64,000 bases of DNA from Neobacillus ginsengisoli (GCF_030813055.1 NZ_JAUSTW010000001.1:868001-932000), one strand, 5' to 3'; shown: positions 43,129 to 51,933, counted from the first letter of the stretch. Notes: generated from the letters alone by a model not told the origin. Made by a program: numbers and translations.

Positions 43129-44364
43129 TTGAGGTTAAAAATTTCATTATTTTTTATTTGTGCATTACTAGCATTCACCCCAATCCATTCATTTGCTGAT
43201 ACTCAAGTCAACCAAACAGGTAAGAATGGATGGTATGAAGAGAATGGGAACAGTTATTATTATCAAAATAATCAACTGGTAAAAGGGTGGCTGTCGTTAA
43301 ATGGTAATTGGTTCTATTTAAACAAAACCGATGGAACCATCTACAAAGGCTGGTTATATGATAATGGAAAATGGTACTTCTTAGGTAGTAATGGTATCAT
43401 GCAACGCGGGTGGTTGTACGACAATAAAAAGTGGTATTTTCTTGATAGTAACGGAGCCATGAAAAAGGGCTGGCTTCAATATGGAGGAAAAAGCTATTTT
43501 TTAAATAACAACGGTGCAATGCAATCCGGTTGGCTTAATTTAACCGGAAGTTGGTATTATTTTGCGAATGATGGTTCAATGCGCACAGGCTGGGTTTTTG
43601 ATAGCGGGAAATGGTACTATCTTGCAACTAATGGAGTTATGCAAACAGGATGGCTTAATCAGAATAATCGCAAGTACTATTTAAATCGAACCGGAGCAAT
43701 GCAAATTGGCTGGCTTAATTTAGGAGGTTGGTATTATTTTAATGCAAGCGGCAGCTGGGTTCCAAATACAATTGCGGACCAATTAACAACAATTTCGAAA
43801 AATAATCAGCTAATTCTTGTAACTACAAGCGGTTACAGCACGAATATTGCAAAAATACGTGCCTTTGAAAAAATAGATAATAAATGGTATGAGAAATTAA
43901 ATACAAATGGATTTATTGGAAAAGATGGATTTGCAGTTGAAATGAAAGAAGGTGCAAAAAAATCACCAAGAGGTAAATACACCATTGGTACTGCATTCGG
44001 ACGCATCCAAAATCCCGGGACAAAGCTTCCATATCGGCAAATTACTTCCGATGATGTATGGGTTGATGATTCTGCATCTTCTCTTTACAATACTTGGCAA
44101 AAAGCATCGGCAAATAATAAACGTTGGAACAGCGCGGAACAAATGAATATTCCCGCTTATAACTATGGATTTGTAATTAATTATAATACAGAAAAAAGAA
44201 TCCCCGGTGCAGGGTCTGCAATTTTTTTCCATGTATCGAACCGTTATACCCTTGGATGTACGGGAACAGCGCAAACAAACGTCATTTCCATTCTTAAATG
44301 GTTAGATCCCGAAAAGTATCCGGTTATCATTCAAACTCCGGAAAGTGAGTTGGGTAAATATTAA
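43129..44364 (+). CDS. GW-repeat cell-wall-binding L,D-transpeptidase-like protein
   Basis: A 411-residue secreted protein: signal peptide (residues 1-23, cleaved after SFA), then about nine cell-wall/choline-binding-type repeats (GW with aromatic pairs, for example KGWLYDNGKWYFLGSNGIMQ) over residues 33-205, then a C-terminal YkuD-like transpeptidase domain. The catalytic region reads SAIFFHVSNRYTLGCTGTAQ, with TLGC in place of the usual SHGC, as in a subgroup with the GCTA/GCTG ending. It likely crosslinks or anchors at the wall. A TTG start follows GGAGGTAG. Confidence 0.85.
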   Translation: MRLKISLFFICALLAFTPIHSFADTQVNQTGKNGWYEENGNSYYYQNNQLVKGWLSLNGNWFYLNKTDGTIYKGWLYDNGKWYFLGSNGIMQRGWLYDNKKWYFLDSNGAMKKGWLQYGGKSYFLNNNGAMQSGWLNLTGSWYYFANDGSMRTGWVFDSGKWYYLATNGVMQTGWLNQNNRKYYLNRTGAMQIGWLNLGGWYYFNASGSWVPNTIADQLTTISKNNQLILVTTSGYSTNIAKIRAFEKIDNKWYEKLNTNGFIGKDGFAVEMKEGAKKSPRGKYTIGTAFGRIQNPGTKLPYRQITSDDVWVDDSASSLYNTWQKASANNKRWNSAEQMNIPAYNYGFVINYNTEKRIPGAGSAIFFHVSNRYTLGCTGTAQTNVISILKWLDPEKYPVIIQTPESELGKY

Positions 44365-44411
44365 TCATAATATTATTATGTAAACTAATATTCAATTTGA
44401 TTATTAAAAAC

Positions 44412-44447
44412 CAAGAGTACCGGAAATAAATCCGTTACTCTTTTTTT
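44412..44447 (+). terminator. Intrinsic terminator
   Basis: AAGAGTA.CGGA pairs with TCCG.TACTCTT and is followed by seven T residues. Confidence 0.88.
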
Positions 44448-44560
44448 AATTCTTTTGAAAAGTAATGAAAATAATGTAGAAAAATAGTATAGTAGCAGTG
44501 GATAATCTTTTTATAGTTAAGAGCTAGCAGGTTTATATCAATTACATAGAGGTGCCTATC

Positions 44561-44755
44561 ATGTCTGAAAATGAACGAATACAATTAAATGTGAGAGTAA
44601 CAAAGGAAATAAGCGAGAAACTAGATGAAATTGTCGATTATTATCAGGAAAATATGAAATTCGGCAGAGTCTATAAAGGAGATGTCTTAACCGATATTAT
44701 TGAAAAGTCGTATGAGATAATGAACAAACAAAAGAAGATGAACAAAAGATTTTAA
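44561..44755 (+). CDS. Ribbon-helix-helix-like small protein
   Basis: A 64-residue protein, MSENERIQLNVRVTKEISEK followed by LDEIVDYYQENMKFGRVYKGDVLTDII. The beta strand (RIQLNVRV) then two helices fit a ribbon-helix-helix (CopG/Arc-like) DNA-binding fold, though no toxin partner gene lies downstream. ATG 44561 follows GAGGTG; GTG 44552 lies inside that site. Transcriptional regulation or plasmid/stability functions are possible. Confidence 0.65.
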   Translation: MSENERIQLNVRVTKEISEKLDEIVDYYQENMKFGRVYKGDVLTDIIEKSYEIMNKQKKMNKRF

Positions 44756-44871
44756 CAAATCTGTTCATGTGAGACCGTAACTAGTGATGTAGTGTATCAT
44801 GTGCTCTGTTTACTGTAATAAAAAAGAAAAACTCTCGCTCTCTAAATTTATTAGAATATTTCGAACATGAT

Positions 44872-44930
44872 TTGAATATTTAAATTTTGAGAGTATAATA
44901 GAAATTATAACATACTAACTGGTTAGTAGG
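44872..44930 (+). promoter_or_regulatory. Promoter and TetR-type operator of the acyl-CoA dehydrogenase gene
   Basis: TTGAAT (44872-44877) and TATAAT (44894-44899) are 16 nt apart. Just after the expected start site, ACTAACTGGTTAGT (44914-44927) forms a palindrome with flanking ACAT..AG. A closely similar sequence occurs at 47133-47150 in the same locus, and a TetR gene lies between, so this is probably its operator. Confidence 0.75.
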
Positions 44931-44948
44931 TGAAAGGGAGTGGAAAGA

Positions 44949-46157
44949 TTGGATTTTTTATTTTCTAAAAAGGTTATCGAATTACAAGAGCAGGTAACAG
45001 CCTTCATGGAATACTATGTCTACCCGAACGAGAGAGTGTATGAGCAACAATTAAATGAACAGGAAAGCCGATGGAGTGCAGTCCCCCCAATTATGGAGGA
45101 ACTAAAGGCAAAAGCAAAAGCAGCGGGGCTCTGGAACTTATTTTTACCGGAAAGTGAATATGGTGCAGGACTAACAAACATGGAGTACGCTCCATTATGT
45201 GAGATTATGGGACGCTCACTTATTGGACCTGAGGTATTTAATTGCAGTGCGCCGGATACAGGAAATATGGAAGTCATCGTTCGCTATGGGACCGAAAAAC
45301 ACAAGGAACAGTGGTTAAAGCCATTGTTAGCAGGTGAAATTCGTTCATGCTTTTCAATGACCGAACCGGCAGTTGCTTCAGCGGATGCAACTAATATCGA
45401 GGCAAGAATTGAAAGAGATGGAGATGAATACGTTATTAATGGGCGTAAGTGGTGGTCGTCAGGTGCAGGTGATCCCCGATGTAAAATTGCCATTGTGATG
45501 GGGAAAACGGACCTAAATGCCAATCACTATGAACAGCAATCGATGATTCTTGTTCCTCTTGATTCACCCGGTGTGAAAATTGAACGAATGCTTCCTGTGT
45601 TTGGATACGATCATGCGCCCCATGGACACGCGGAAATAACGTTTGAAAATGTCCGTGTCCCTGCTGAGAATATTCTTTGGGGTGAAGGAAAAGGATTTGC
45701 GATTGCCCAAGGCAGATTGGGACCCGGAAGGATACATCACTGTATGAGGTTAATTGGGGCTGCAGAGCGGGCACTTGAATTATTATGTAAGCATGTTCAA
45801 GAACGGGTTGCTTTTGGGAAACCATTATCTAGTCAAGGAGTTATTCAGGAATGGATTGCCGATTCCAGAATCGAAATTGAACAAGCCAGACTCCTAACTT
45901 TAAAAGCAGCATATATGATGGATACGGTTGGAAATAAGGAAGCGAAAACAGAGATTGCAATGATCAAAGTAGTTGCGCCTTCAATGGCATTGCGGATCCT
46001 TGATCGAGCCATTCAAGCTTTTGGCGGTGCAGGAGTTTCAAACGACTTTCCACTTGCAGCTCAATGGGCGAATGCCAGAACATTAAGACTTGCAGACGGA
46101 CCTGATGAAGTTCATCGTGCGCAAATCGCAAAGCTTGAATTAAGGAAATATCAGTAG
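44949..46157 (+). CDS. Acyl-CoA dehydrogenase, ACAD11-like
   Basis: A 402-residue flavoprotein with the acyl-CoA dehydrogenase folds: N-terminal helices, the FAD/substrate region [19 protein letters not shown] and [20 protein letters not shown], and C-terminal [22 protein letters not shown]. The ACAD10/11-like pattern ([16 protein letters not shown], then [15 protein letters not shown]) is visible; the position of the catalytic Glu cannot be settled by eye. TTG 44949 is chosen by family start and GGGAG spacing, with GTG 44940 possible. Neighbours include an APH-type kinase and an enoyl-CoA hydratase, matching acid catabolism via phosphorylated acyl-CoA. Confidence 0.88.
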   Translation: MDFLFSKKVIELQEQVTAFMEYYVYPNERVYEQQLNEQESRWSAVPPIMEELKAKAKAAGLWNLFLPESEYGAGLTNMEYAPLCEIMGRSLIGPEVFNCSAPDTGNMEVIVRYGTEKHKEQWLKPLLAGEIRSCFSMTEPAVASADATNIEARIERDGDEYVINGRKWWSSGAGDPRCKIAIVMGKTDLNANHYEQQSMILVPLDSPGVKIERMLPVFGYDHAPHGHAEITFENVRVPAENILWGEGKGFAIAQGRLGPGRIHHCMRLIGAAERALELLCKHVQERVAFGKPLSSQGVIQEWIADSRIEIEQARLLTLKAAYMMDTVGNKEAKTEIAMIKVVAPSMALRILDRAIQAFGGAGVSNDFPLAAQWANARTLRLADGPDEVHRAQIAKLELRKYQ

Positions 46158-46184
46158 AAACAGTTTTCCAATATTACTCGAGAC

Positions 46185-46400
46185 ACTATTCCTAAGATAC
46201 CGATAGGGCAAACACTTCAAGACACTGCGGCAAAATATCCAACTAAAAATACCTTATCCTTTTATGGTAAAAAAAGTTTAGCTACGACAAATTACAGTCA
46301 TCGGCTCGTACATTTGCTTCTGCGCTGCAACAAAATCAAGTAAAAAGGGGACCGTATGGTCATCATGCTTCGGAAAAATTCTCCGCAGAGCCTTAAGAGA
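46185..46400 (+). pseudogene. Remnant of an AMP-forming acyl-CoA synthetase N-terminus
   Basis: Pieces in different frames spell the expected order of an AMP-binding enzyme: IPIGQTLQDTAAKYPTKNTL-SFYGKK, then (frame shifted) SYDKLQSSARTFASALQQNQ, then (shifted again) GDRMVIMLRKNSPQS. Between them lie frame breaks at about 46275 and 46350. Only the first third of the gene remains and the core and C-terminus are absent. Position after the ACAD gene suggests it once activated the pathway acid. Confidence 0.8.
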
Positions 46401-46515
46401 AGAAGCCTTGAAATGAAATGACAAAATGAAAAGATTGATTGATAGCGCATAAAGGAGAGAATAAGAATATGGTATAATTTTCATAGACATTTTTACAGAT
46501 TGCGAGGACAGAAAA

Positions 46516-47082
46516 GTGAAAGAAAAAATTACAGGAGCAAGCATCCAATTATTTGAAAAGAATGGATTTAGCGAAACTTCGATTCAGGACATCGTTGATT
46601 CCATCGGAGTAACAAAGGGTACCTTCTATTATTACTTTTCCAGTAAAGAAGAACTATTAATGGATATCCATCTTAGCTATATTGTTGAATTGCTTGTCCA
46701 TCAGAATCGGATCCTTAAAGATGAATCGAAGACGTATAAGGAAAAATTATTTGATATTGTAAAGTTGCTGATTTCTGATATAAAAAGCCGTGGTGCTGTA
46801 GCAAAAATATTTTTCAGAGAAATGAAGAATTTAAGTGAAAAACGCACTGCTTTGATCATTCCGAAAAGAGATCAATTTCGTTTTAATATCCAAGAGTTAA
46901 TTGAAGCCGGTATGGCTAGCGGTGAGTTCCGTCCCGATTTAAATGCTTCAATTATTGCTTTCGGTATACTGGGGATTACCAATTGGAGTTACAATTGGTT
47001 TAATCCAAACGGAATTTGCACCGATCAAGAAGTAGCTGAGATTTTTGTCGAAATGATTTTAAAGGGAATTCAAGTGAATTGA
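46516..47082 (+). CDS. TetR/AcrR-family regulator of the acyl-CoA locus
   Basis: A 188-residue regulator with the N-terminal TetR helix-turn-helix (ITGASIQLFEKNGFSETSIQ, DIVDSIGVTKGTFYYYFSSKEEL) and a helical ligand domain. GTG 46516 follows GAGGACA. It lies between two operator copies at 44910 and 47133; an acyl-CoA ligand is expected from its surroundings. No operator was seen in its own upstream region. Confidence 0.92.
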   Translation: MKEKITGASIQLFEKNGFSETSIQDIVDSIGVTKGTFYYYFSSKEELLMDIHLSYIVELLVHQNRILKDESKTYKEKLFDIVKLLISDIKSRGAVAKIFFREMKNLSEKRTALIIPKRDQFRFNIQELIEAGMASGEFRPDLNASIIAFGILGITNWSYNWFNPNGICTDQEVAEIFVEMILKGIQVN

Positions 47083-47132
47083 CGAAAATGTTTGAGAGGG
47101 TTTTAAAAAAAAGCCCTCTTTCAATAATGCAC

Positions 47133-47150
47133 ATACTAACCGGTTGGTAC
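47133..47150 (+). promoter_or_regulatory. Second TetR-type operator
   Basis: The sequence ATACTAACCGGTTGGTAC shares 12 of 14 core bases with the site at 44914-44927 and lies ahead of the thioesterase remnant and kinase gene. The pair suggests control of both flanks by the TetR protein encoded between them. Confidence 0.72.
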
Positions 47151-47167
47151 TGAGAGGAAAGGATATT

Positions 47168-47290
47168 ATGCACGAAGGTAAATGTCCGCGTTTCAGTGAA
47201 ACGGATGCATTAGGTCATGTAAACAACACAAGTTATTTTGTTTACCTTGAAAAAATTATTAAGAGAAGGTTTAAATTACTACCTTGTTAG
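47168..47290 (+). pseudogene. Truncated 4-hydroxybenzoyl-CoA-type thioesterase
   Basis: ATG 47168 follows AGAGGAAAGGA, and the 40-codon frame encodes HEGKCPRFSETDALGHVNNT followed by SYFVYLEKI, the hot-dog thioesterase N-terminus with its conserved Asp/His/Asn region. TAG at 47288-47290 ends it about 100 residues early. No continuation in other frames was recognised, so the rest is deleted. Confidence 0.8.
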
Positions 47291-47353
47291 GGCCAATGTT
47301 GATTAGCTGCGCCTTGAATAATCTGAATTTTACGAATTGGAGGGAGGGGAATT

Positions 47354-48424
47354 ATGCCTCATCAATGGAGTAAAGATACAATCCCGGTAAGAAAAGGCGA
47401 AGAATTGAACCTTGCTATTCTTGAAAAATTTTTGCGGGAAAACGTTGAGAATCTACCGGGTAGTCCTCTTGAAATCCTTCAATTTTCCGCGGGGGCCTCG
47501 AATTTAACTTATCAATTAAGAATAGGCGATTGGGAAGCGGTATTAAGGCGTCCGCCTTTAGGTCCGGTTGCACCGAAAGCACATGATATGCGGAGGGAAT
47601 TTAAAATCCTTTCTGAACTACATCCAATCTTTAACGCAGCACCGAAGCCATTGTTCTTCTCGGACCTGCACGAGGTGGTTGGAAGTTCATTTTTCATTAT
47701 GGAAAGAAAAAACGGGCTTGTTCTCGACACTTCTTTTCCGGAGGGAATAAAGGTGACAAGGGAACTTTGTCATCAAATATCTGAAATAATGGTGGAAAAA
47801 CTAGTTGAGTTACATTCCATCGATTATAAAAAGACCGGTCTCACCGGATTGAGTAAGCCTGATGGTTTTATGGAAAGGCAAGTCCATGGCTGGATCGGCA
47901 GGTATGAACGAGCCAAGACGGATGAAATCGAGGTAGTTGCATCCTTACAAAAATGGCTTGTTAAGCATATTCCTAAACATCACGAAGCAACGATTATTCA
48001 CTATGACTATAAGTTAAATAATTCAATGTTTAGCGAAAAATTCACTGAGATGGTCGGATTATTTGATTGGGAAATGACGACAGTCGGAGACCCGCTTGCA
48101 GACCTTGGAGTGGCGATGAGTTATTGGAACCAAGCTGATGATTCTGAGCTTTTGCGAAAGGGGTTAGGTAAGGACCCGGTAACGGCCATTCATGATGGTT
48201 TCTTGACAAGGCACCAATTTATAGAGCTTTACGCGAAAAAGAGCGGACGAGATGTAACCAATCTCAATTTCTATTTAACCTTTGCCTACTTTAAACTCGC
48301 TGTCATATGCCAGCAAATCTACTACCGCTTTAAAAAAGGGCAAACCCAAGATTCTCGCTTTGCTAACTTTAATAATTTTGTAAAAAGTTTAATACAGCAT
48401 GCTGCCAAGATAGCATACGAATGA
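47354..48424 (+). CDS. APH-type (aminoglycoside phosphotransferase-fold) kinase, ACAD10/11-kinase-like
   Basis: A 356-residue protein kinase-like enzyme with glycine-loop region FSAGASNLTYQLR, catalytic loop IIHYDYKLNNSMF (Asp/Asn) and metal-binding LFDWEMTTVGDPLADLG. This subgroup is fused to, or sits next to, ACAD10/11 dehydrogenases; in known cases it phosphorylates the 4-hydroxy group of acyl-CoA. The adjoining ACAD-like gene supports this role. GGAGGGAGGGG precedes the ATG. It is not an antibiotic-resistance gene by context. Confidence 0.85.
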   Translation: MPHQWSKDTIPVRKGEELNLAILEKFLRENVENLPGSPLEILQFSAGASNLTYQLRIGDWEAVLRRPPLGPVAPKAHDMRREFKILSELHPIFNAAPKPLFFSDLHEVVGSSFFIMERKNGLVLDTSFPEGIKVTRELCHQISEIMVEKLVELHSIDYKKTGLTGLSKPDGFMERQVHGWIGRYERAKTDEIEVVASLQKWLVKHIPKHHEATIIHYDYKLNNSMFSEKFTEMVGLFDWEMTTVGDPLADLGVAMSYWNQADDSELLRKGLGKDPVTAIHDGFLTRHQFIELYAKKSGRDVTNLNFYLTFAYFKLAVICQQIYYRFKKGQTQDSRFANFNNFVKSLIQHAAKIAYE

Positions 48425-48514
48425 TCGAAAAAGATGGAAAAGTAGGCGCTATAAACCACCATGTCAAACTAAATATCATAAGTAATAGGTTCTCAAATTT
48501 AAAGTGGAGGGTAA

Positions 48515-48589
48515 ATGCGATTTTCACAAACCATAGCAGTAGTAACCGGTGCGGGAAGCGGAATTGGCAGGGCTGCAGCCATTCGATAA
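48515..48589 (+). pseudogene. Truncated short-chain dehydrogenase/reductase
   Basis: After GTGGAGGG, ATG 48515 opens a 24-codon frame, RFSQTIAVVTGAGSGIGRAA, then stops at 48587-48589. The TGxxxGIG nucleotide-binding motif identifies an SDR N-terminus. Nothing else of the gene remains. In this setting it would have been a 3-hydroxyacyl-CoA dehydrogenase. Confidence 0.85.
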
Positions 48590-48665
48590 ATAATGGATAA
48601 ATAATCATAAGTAAACACGGATAAGAGATTTCAAAAAGAAAAAGTTGATAGAAAGGAAGATTGCT

Positions 48666-49445
48666 ATGACTCAAGGACATTTATTTATCGAAAAACTGGG
48701 ACCTGTTTTATCACTAACATTAAATCGCCCGGAAATTTTAAATGCTTTTAGCCCGGAAATGGTTTTAGGCTTAACAGCTGCTATTAAAGAGGCGCAGCAG
48801 GACACTGATATCCAAGTAATTGTCTTATCAGGGTCCGGGCGGGCATTTAGTGCCGGGGGTGATGTTAAAACAATGGGGCAAGCGAATGGTGTTCAGGTGT
48901 ATGACCATATCGGCAGGCTCAATGACCTGATTTTAACAATGAAAGAAACGGAGAAGCCTATCATCGCTGCGGTTCATGGCTTTGCAGCAGGTGCAGGGTT
49001 TAATCTGGCTTTAGCCTGTGATTTAATCGTTGCCGCAGAGGATAGTAAATTTGCTCTTAGTTTTTCAAAGGTCGGTTTAGTCTCTGACGGCGGCGGTTCC
49101 TATTTACTGCCGAGATTGATTGGACCGTACCTGGCAAAGCAATTTTTCTTTACTGCGGAGCCGATTCCAGCCGAACGTCTCTATCAACTGGGTGTCATTA
49201 ATTACCTCTTTCCATTGGAAAAACTTCAGGATGAAACAACTAAATTGGCATTGGAACTGGCGCAAGGTCCCGGGAAGGCATTTGGTATGCAGAAGAAATT
49301 AATTGACCATTCGTTCACAGCTTCGCTCGAAGAAATTCTCGAACAAGAACGGATTACCCAGACATTAATGGTTCAAACCGAAGATCATCATGAAGGCGTC
49401 ACAGCATTTAAGGAGAAGAGAAAACCAGTATATAAAGGTAAATAA
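48666..49445 (+). CDS. Enoyl-CoA hydratase/isomerase
   Basis: A 259-residue crotonase-fold enzyme: oxyanion-hole residues in GSGRAFSAGGDVKTM and AAVHGFAAGAGFNLALACDL. The region carrying the second catalytic carboxylate reads KVGLVSDGGGSYLLPRLIG; the Glu pair of true hydratases is not clearly both present, so isomerase activity (PaaG-like) is possible. ATG 48666 follows AAAGGAAG. It is the last intact gene of the acyl-CoA locus. Confidence 0.88.
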   Translation: MTQGHLFIEKLGPVLSLTLNRPEILNAFSPEMVLGLTAAIKEAQQDTDIQVIVLSGSGRAFSAGGDVKTMGQANGVQVYDHIGRLNDLILTMKETEKPIIAAVHGFAAGAGFNLALACDLIVAAEDSKFALSFSKVGLVSDGGGSYLLPRLIGPYLAKQFFFTAEPIPAERLYQLGVINYLFPLEKLQDETTKLALELAQGPGKAFGMQKKLIDHSFTASLEEILEQERITQTLMVQTEDHHEGVTAFKEKRKPVYKGK

Positions 49446-49471
49446 GAATGTAATTATAGAAACTTAATGAA

Positions 49472-49608
49472 ACTGGAATCCGGGCCACATTTATATGAAT
49501 ATACTTCCGACTTTACGTGATTCCGGTATTTCAGAAAAACAATTAGACAAAATGCTCGGAACTAATGCAAAAGCTTTATTTGCAGGAGCAGCTGTCAGAG
49601 TTTTGTAG
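49472..49608 (+). pseudogene. C-terminal remnant of a PTE/amidohydrolase-type enzyme
   Basis: The frame reads PGHIYMNILPTLRDSGISEK then QLDKMLGTNAKALFAGA to TAG 49606-49608. The H-I-x-x-x-x-LPxLRxxGxS-xxQxxxMLxxN pattern fits the last helix region of phosphotriesterase-like lactonases or related amidohydrolases. All upstream parts are missing. If right, a lactone-opening enzyme once belonged to the locus. Confidence 0.5.
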
Positions 49609-49616
49609 AGTGACGC

Positions 49617-49660
49617 AAAGAGGCCTTGATGTATTCAAGGTCTCTTTATCGTTTTATCTG
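49617..49660 (+). terminator. Terminator of the acyl-CoA locus
   Basis: AAAGAG.CCTTGA pairs with TCAAGG.CTCTTT, followed by T-rich sequence. Confidence 0.85.
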
Positions 49661-49792
49661 GAAATATATTAACAAATTATGACGAAAGTATTAATTAGTC
49701 GGGAAGAATTCTCAAGATGGTTGATATGCTTGAAAATTCGTATAAACTTAATAAAAAGAACAGTTTATTTTGCAATAGGAGTTGAACAGATT

Positions 49793-50494
49793 TTGAAAAT
49801 ATTAGTGATTGAAGATAATAAAAGCGTATGTTCGATGATCGAGATGTTTTTTGCAAAGGAAGGTATCGAAGGAGAGTTTGTAAATGACGGATTAGAAGGA
49901 TATAACCGTTTTAAAAATGGGACTTGGGATGCTCTAATTGTCGATTGGATGCTGCCGGGAATGGAAGGTGTAACCATTTGCCGAAAAATTAGGGAAGAAA
50001 AGTACACGGTTCCTATTATCATGTTAACGGCTAAAGATAGTGAATCTGATCAGGTGCTCGGGCTTGAAATGGGAGCGGATGATTATGTTACAAAGCCATT
50101 CAGCCCGCTCACGCTAATGGCTCGAATTAAGGCAGTCACACGCCGTTTTCAAAATCAAGTCTCCAATGATGGGGAAGAATCAATAAAGTCAGAGCACTTT
50201 CAGGTAAGTAAAAATACGAGAGAAGTAATCGTTGATGGAACGCCGATTACCAATTTAACGCCGAAAGAGTTCGATCTTTTATATTATATGGTAGAACATC
50301 CCAAGCAAGTTTTCTCAAGAGAGCAATTGCTTGAACGGGTTTGGGGATATCAGTTTTACGGGGATGAACGGACGGTGGATGTTCATATTAAACGATTGAG
50401 GAAAAAGGTAGAAACTGCTTCACAGCCATTCTTCCACACCGTATGGGGAGTAGGTTATAAGTTCGATGAGTCGATTAAGACAGATGAAATTTAA
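49793..50494 (+). CDS. OmpR/PhoB-type response regulator (HtrA-linked)
   Basis: A 233-residue regulator: receiver domain with phospho-acceptor Asp51 (IVDWMLPG), Lys in VTKPFSPLT, and a winged-helix C-terminus (LTPKEFDLLYYMVEHPKQVF, RTVDVHIKRLRKKVE). TTG 49793 follows AGGAGTTG; the longer frame from 49679 lacks a site. It overlaps the kinase gene by 29 nt. With htrA directly downstream, a secretion/heat stress role like CssRS is inferred, not shown. Confidence 0.93.
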   Translation: MKILVIEDNKSVCSMIEMFFAKEGIEGEFVNDGLEGYNRFKNGTWDALIVDWMLPGMEGVTICRKIREEKYTVPIIMLTAKDSESDQVLGLEMGADDYVTKPFSPLTLMARIKAVTRRFQNQVSNDGEESIKSEHFQVSKNTREVIVDGTPITNLTPKEFDLLYYMVEHPKQVFSREQLLERVWGYQFYGDERTVDVHIKRLRKKVETASQPFFHTVWGVGYKFDESIKTDEI

Positions 50495-51887
50495 GTATAT
50501 TTATCAACAGTTTTTTAGCCATATAAGCATCATTGTTGTTGCATTTTTAATCTTAAGTTTATTGTTTGCTCATTATGTCGAAAATTTGGTTTATGAAAAT
50601 AAAGCGGAGGAGCTTATTTCGTATGGTAAAGCCATCTTGTCAGATATTGATCAATCTCCTGTAAGCACAGAACAAATTATTAATCAATATAGTTCTGTTT
50701 TAATGACAAGAAAAATGAGTTTCAGTATGTTTGATAAGGATGGTAACCTTTATTCGGTTGGAAAGCACGGACCCGCGATTAAATTATCGTCTTCAGAATG
50801 GAATAAAATTACAAAAGGTCAAACGATTATTGTGAAAAGTGACTTTAAACGGTTCGGTCAAGAAGGTGTGACCTTTGTAGTCTTACCTTATCTAGATCAA
50901 AAAAGGTTCGTGGGCGGGATCCTATTAACATCCCTAATTAGCGGATCGAGTGAGATGATTCATCAAATCAATCAGTTTTTACTCTATACGATTTTTATTG
51001 CATTTGCAGTTTCCTTTTTCCTTAGTTGGTTATTATCCAGAATTCATGTAAATCGCATTAAACGTCTTCGGGAAGCGACTTCCCTTGTTTCAGCAGGGAA
51101 TTATCATGTGAATGTTCATTCTTCTAATTTTGATGAAATTGGCGAATTAGCAAATGATTTTAACCATATGGTTGATAAAATCAATGCCTCTATGGAGGAA
51201 ATTGAAAGTCTTGAAAACAGGAGGCGGCAGTTTATGGCTGATGTTTCACATGAGATGAGAACGCCTCTAACAACCATAAGCGGTGTTATTGAAGGGTTGA
51301 AAAACGATATGATTCCTGAAGAAGATAAAGAGAGAGGGATTAACCTGGTAAGTCAGGAAGCAAAAAGACTGATTCGCCTAGTGAACGAAAATTTGGATTA
51401 TGACAAAATCCGTTCCAACCAAATTCAGCTATTTAGGGAAGACATTCAGTTATTGGAAGTATTCGAAATCATTCAAGAGCAATTATCGATTCTGGCAGAA
51501 GAAAAGAATGATCAAATTTTCGTTGATGTCGCACCGGATGTTTTTGTCAATGCAGATTATGATCGCCTGATTCAAATTTTAATTAACATAACAAAAAACA
51601 GCATTCAATTTACATCCGATGGTACAATCAGGCTAAGAGGCAGAAAGCAAGAAAATGAAACAATTATCGAAGTGGAAGATACGGGAATTGGAATTGATCC
51701 GAATGATGTTGAAAACATCTGGCATCGTTTTTATAAAGCTGATATTTCAAGAACCAGTAACCCATATGGGGAATTTGGGCTCGGGCTTTCAATTGTAAAG
51801 CAACTAGTTCTTTTGCATAATGGTGAAATTGATGTGTTCAGCGAAGAAGGAAAAGGGACAAAGTTCATCATTCGTTTTTTTCAATAA
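50466..51887 (+). CDS. Membrane sensor histidine kinase with HAMP domain
   Basis: A 473-residue kinase: first helix about residues 15-37, extracytoplasmic sensor of about 125 residues, second helix 165-190 (LLYTIFIAFAVSFFLSWLL), HAMP linker, phosphorylated His in DVSHEMRTPLTT, N box NITKNSIQFTSDG, G1 DTGIGIDPND and G2 EFGLGLSIVKQ. ATG 50466 lies inside the response-regulator gene; ATG 50484 is an alternative. The neighbouring HtrA gene suggests sensing of misfolded surface proteins. Confidence 0.93.
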   Translation: MSRLRQMKFKYIYQQFFSHISIIVVAFLILSLLFAHYVENLVYENKAEELISYGKAILSDIDQSPVSTEQIINQYSSVLMTRKMSFSMFDKDGNLYSVGKHGPAIKLSSSEWNKITKGQTIIVKSDFKRFGQEGVTFVVLPYLDQKRFVGGILLTSLISGSSEMIHQINQFLLYTIFIAFAVSFFLSWLLSRIHVNRIKRLREATSLVSAGNYHVNVHSSNFDEIGELANDFNHMVDKINASMEEIESLENRRRQFMADVSHEMRTPLTTISGVIEGLKNDMIPEEDKERGINLVSQEAKRLIRLVNENLDYDKIRSNQIQLFREDIQLLEVFEIIQEQLSILAEEKNDQIFVDVAPDVFVNADYDRLIQILINITKNSIQFTSDGTIRLRGRKQENETIIEVEDTGIGIDPNDVENIWHRFYKADISRTSNPYGEFGLGLSIVKQLVLLHNGEIDVFSEEGKGTKFIIRFFQ

Positions 51888-51898
51888 ATTCACCTTGT

Positions 51899-51933
51899 TA
51901 AACTGCGATTCTAGATTTCGCAGTTTTTTTAAT
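51899..51933 (+). terminator. Intrinsic terminator
   Basis: AAACTGCGA pairs with TCGCAGTTT around a 7-nt loop and is followed by T5. Confidence 0.85.

Noticed and set aside
43180..43760. Tandem DNA repeats near 43.2-43.7 kb
   Set aside because: The periodicity comes from the protein GW repeats of the transpeptidase-like gene; DNA-level identity is low.
47354..48424. Aminoglycoside resistance by the APH-fold gene
   Set aside because: The gene lies among acyl-CoA genes and matches the ACAD10/11-linked kinase group, not resistance enzymes.
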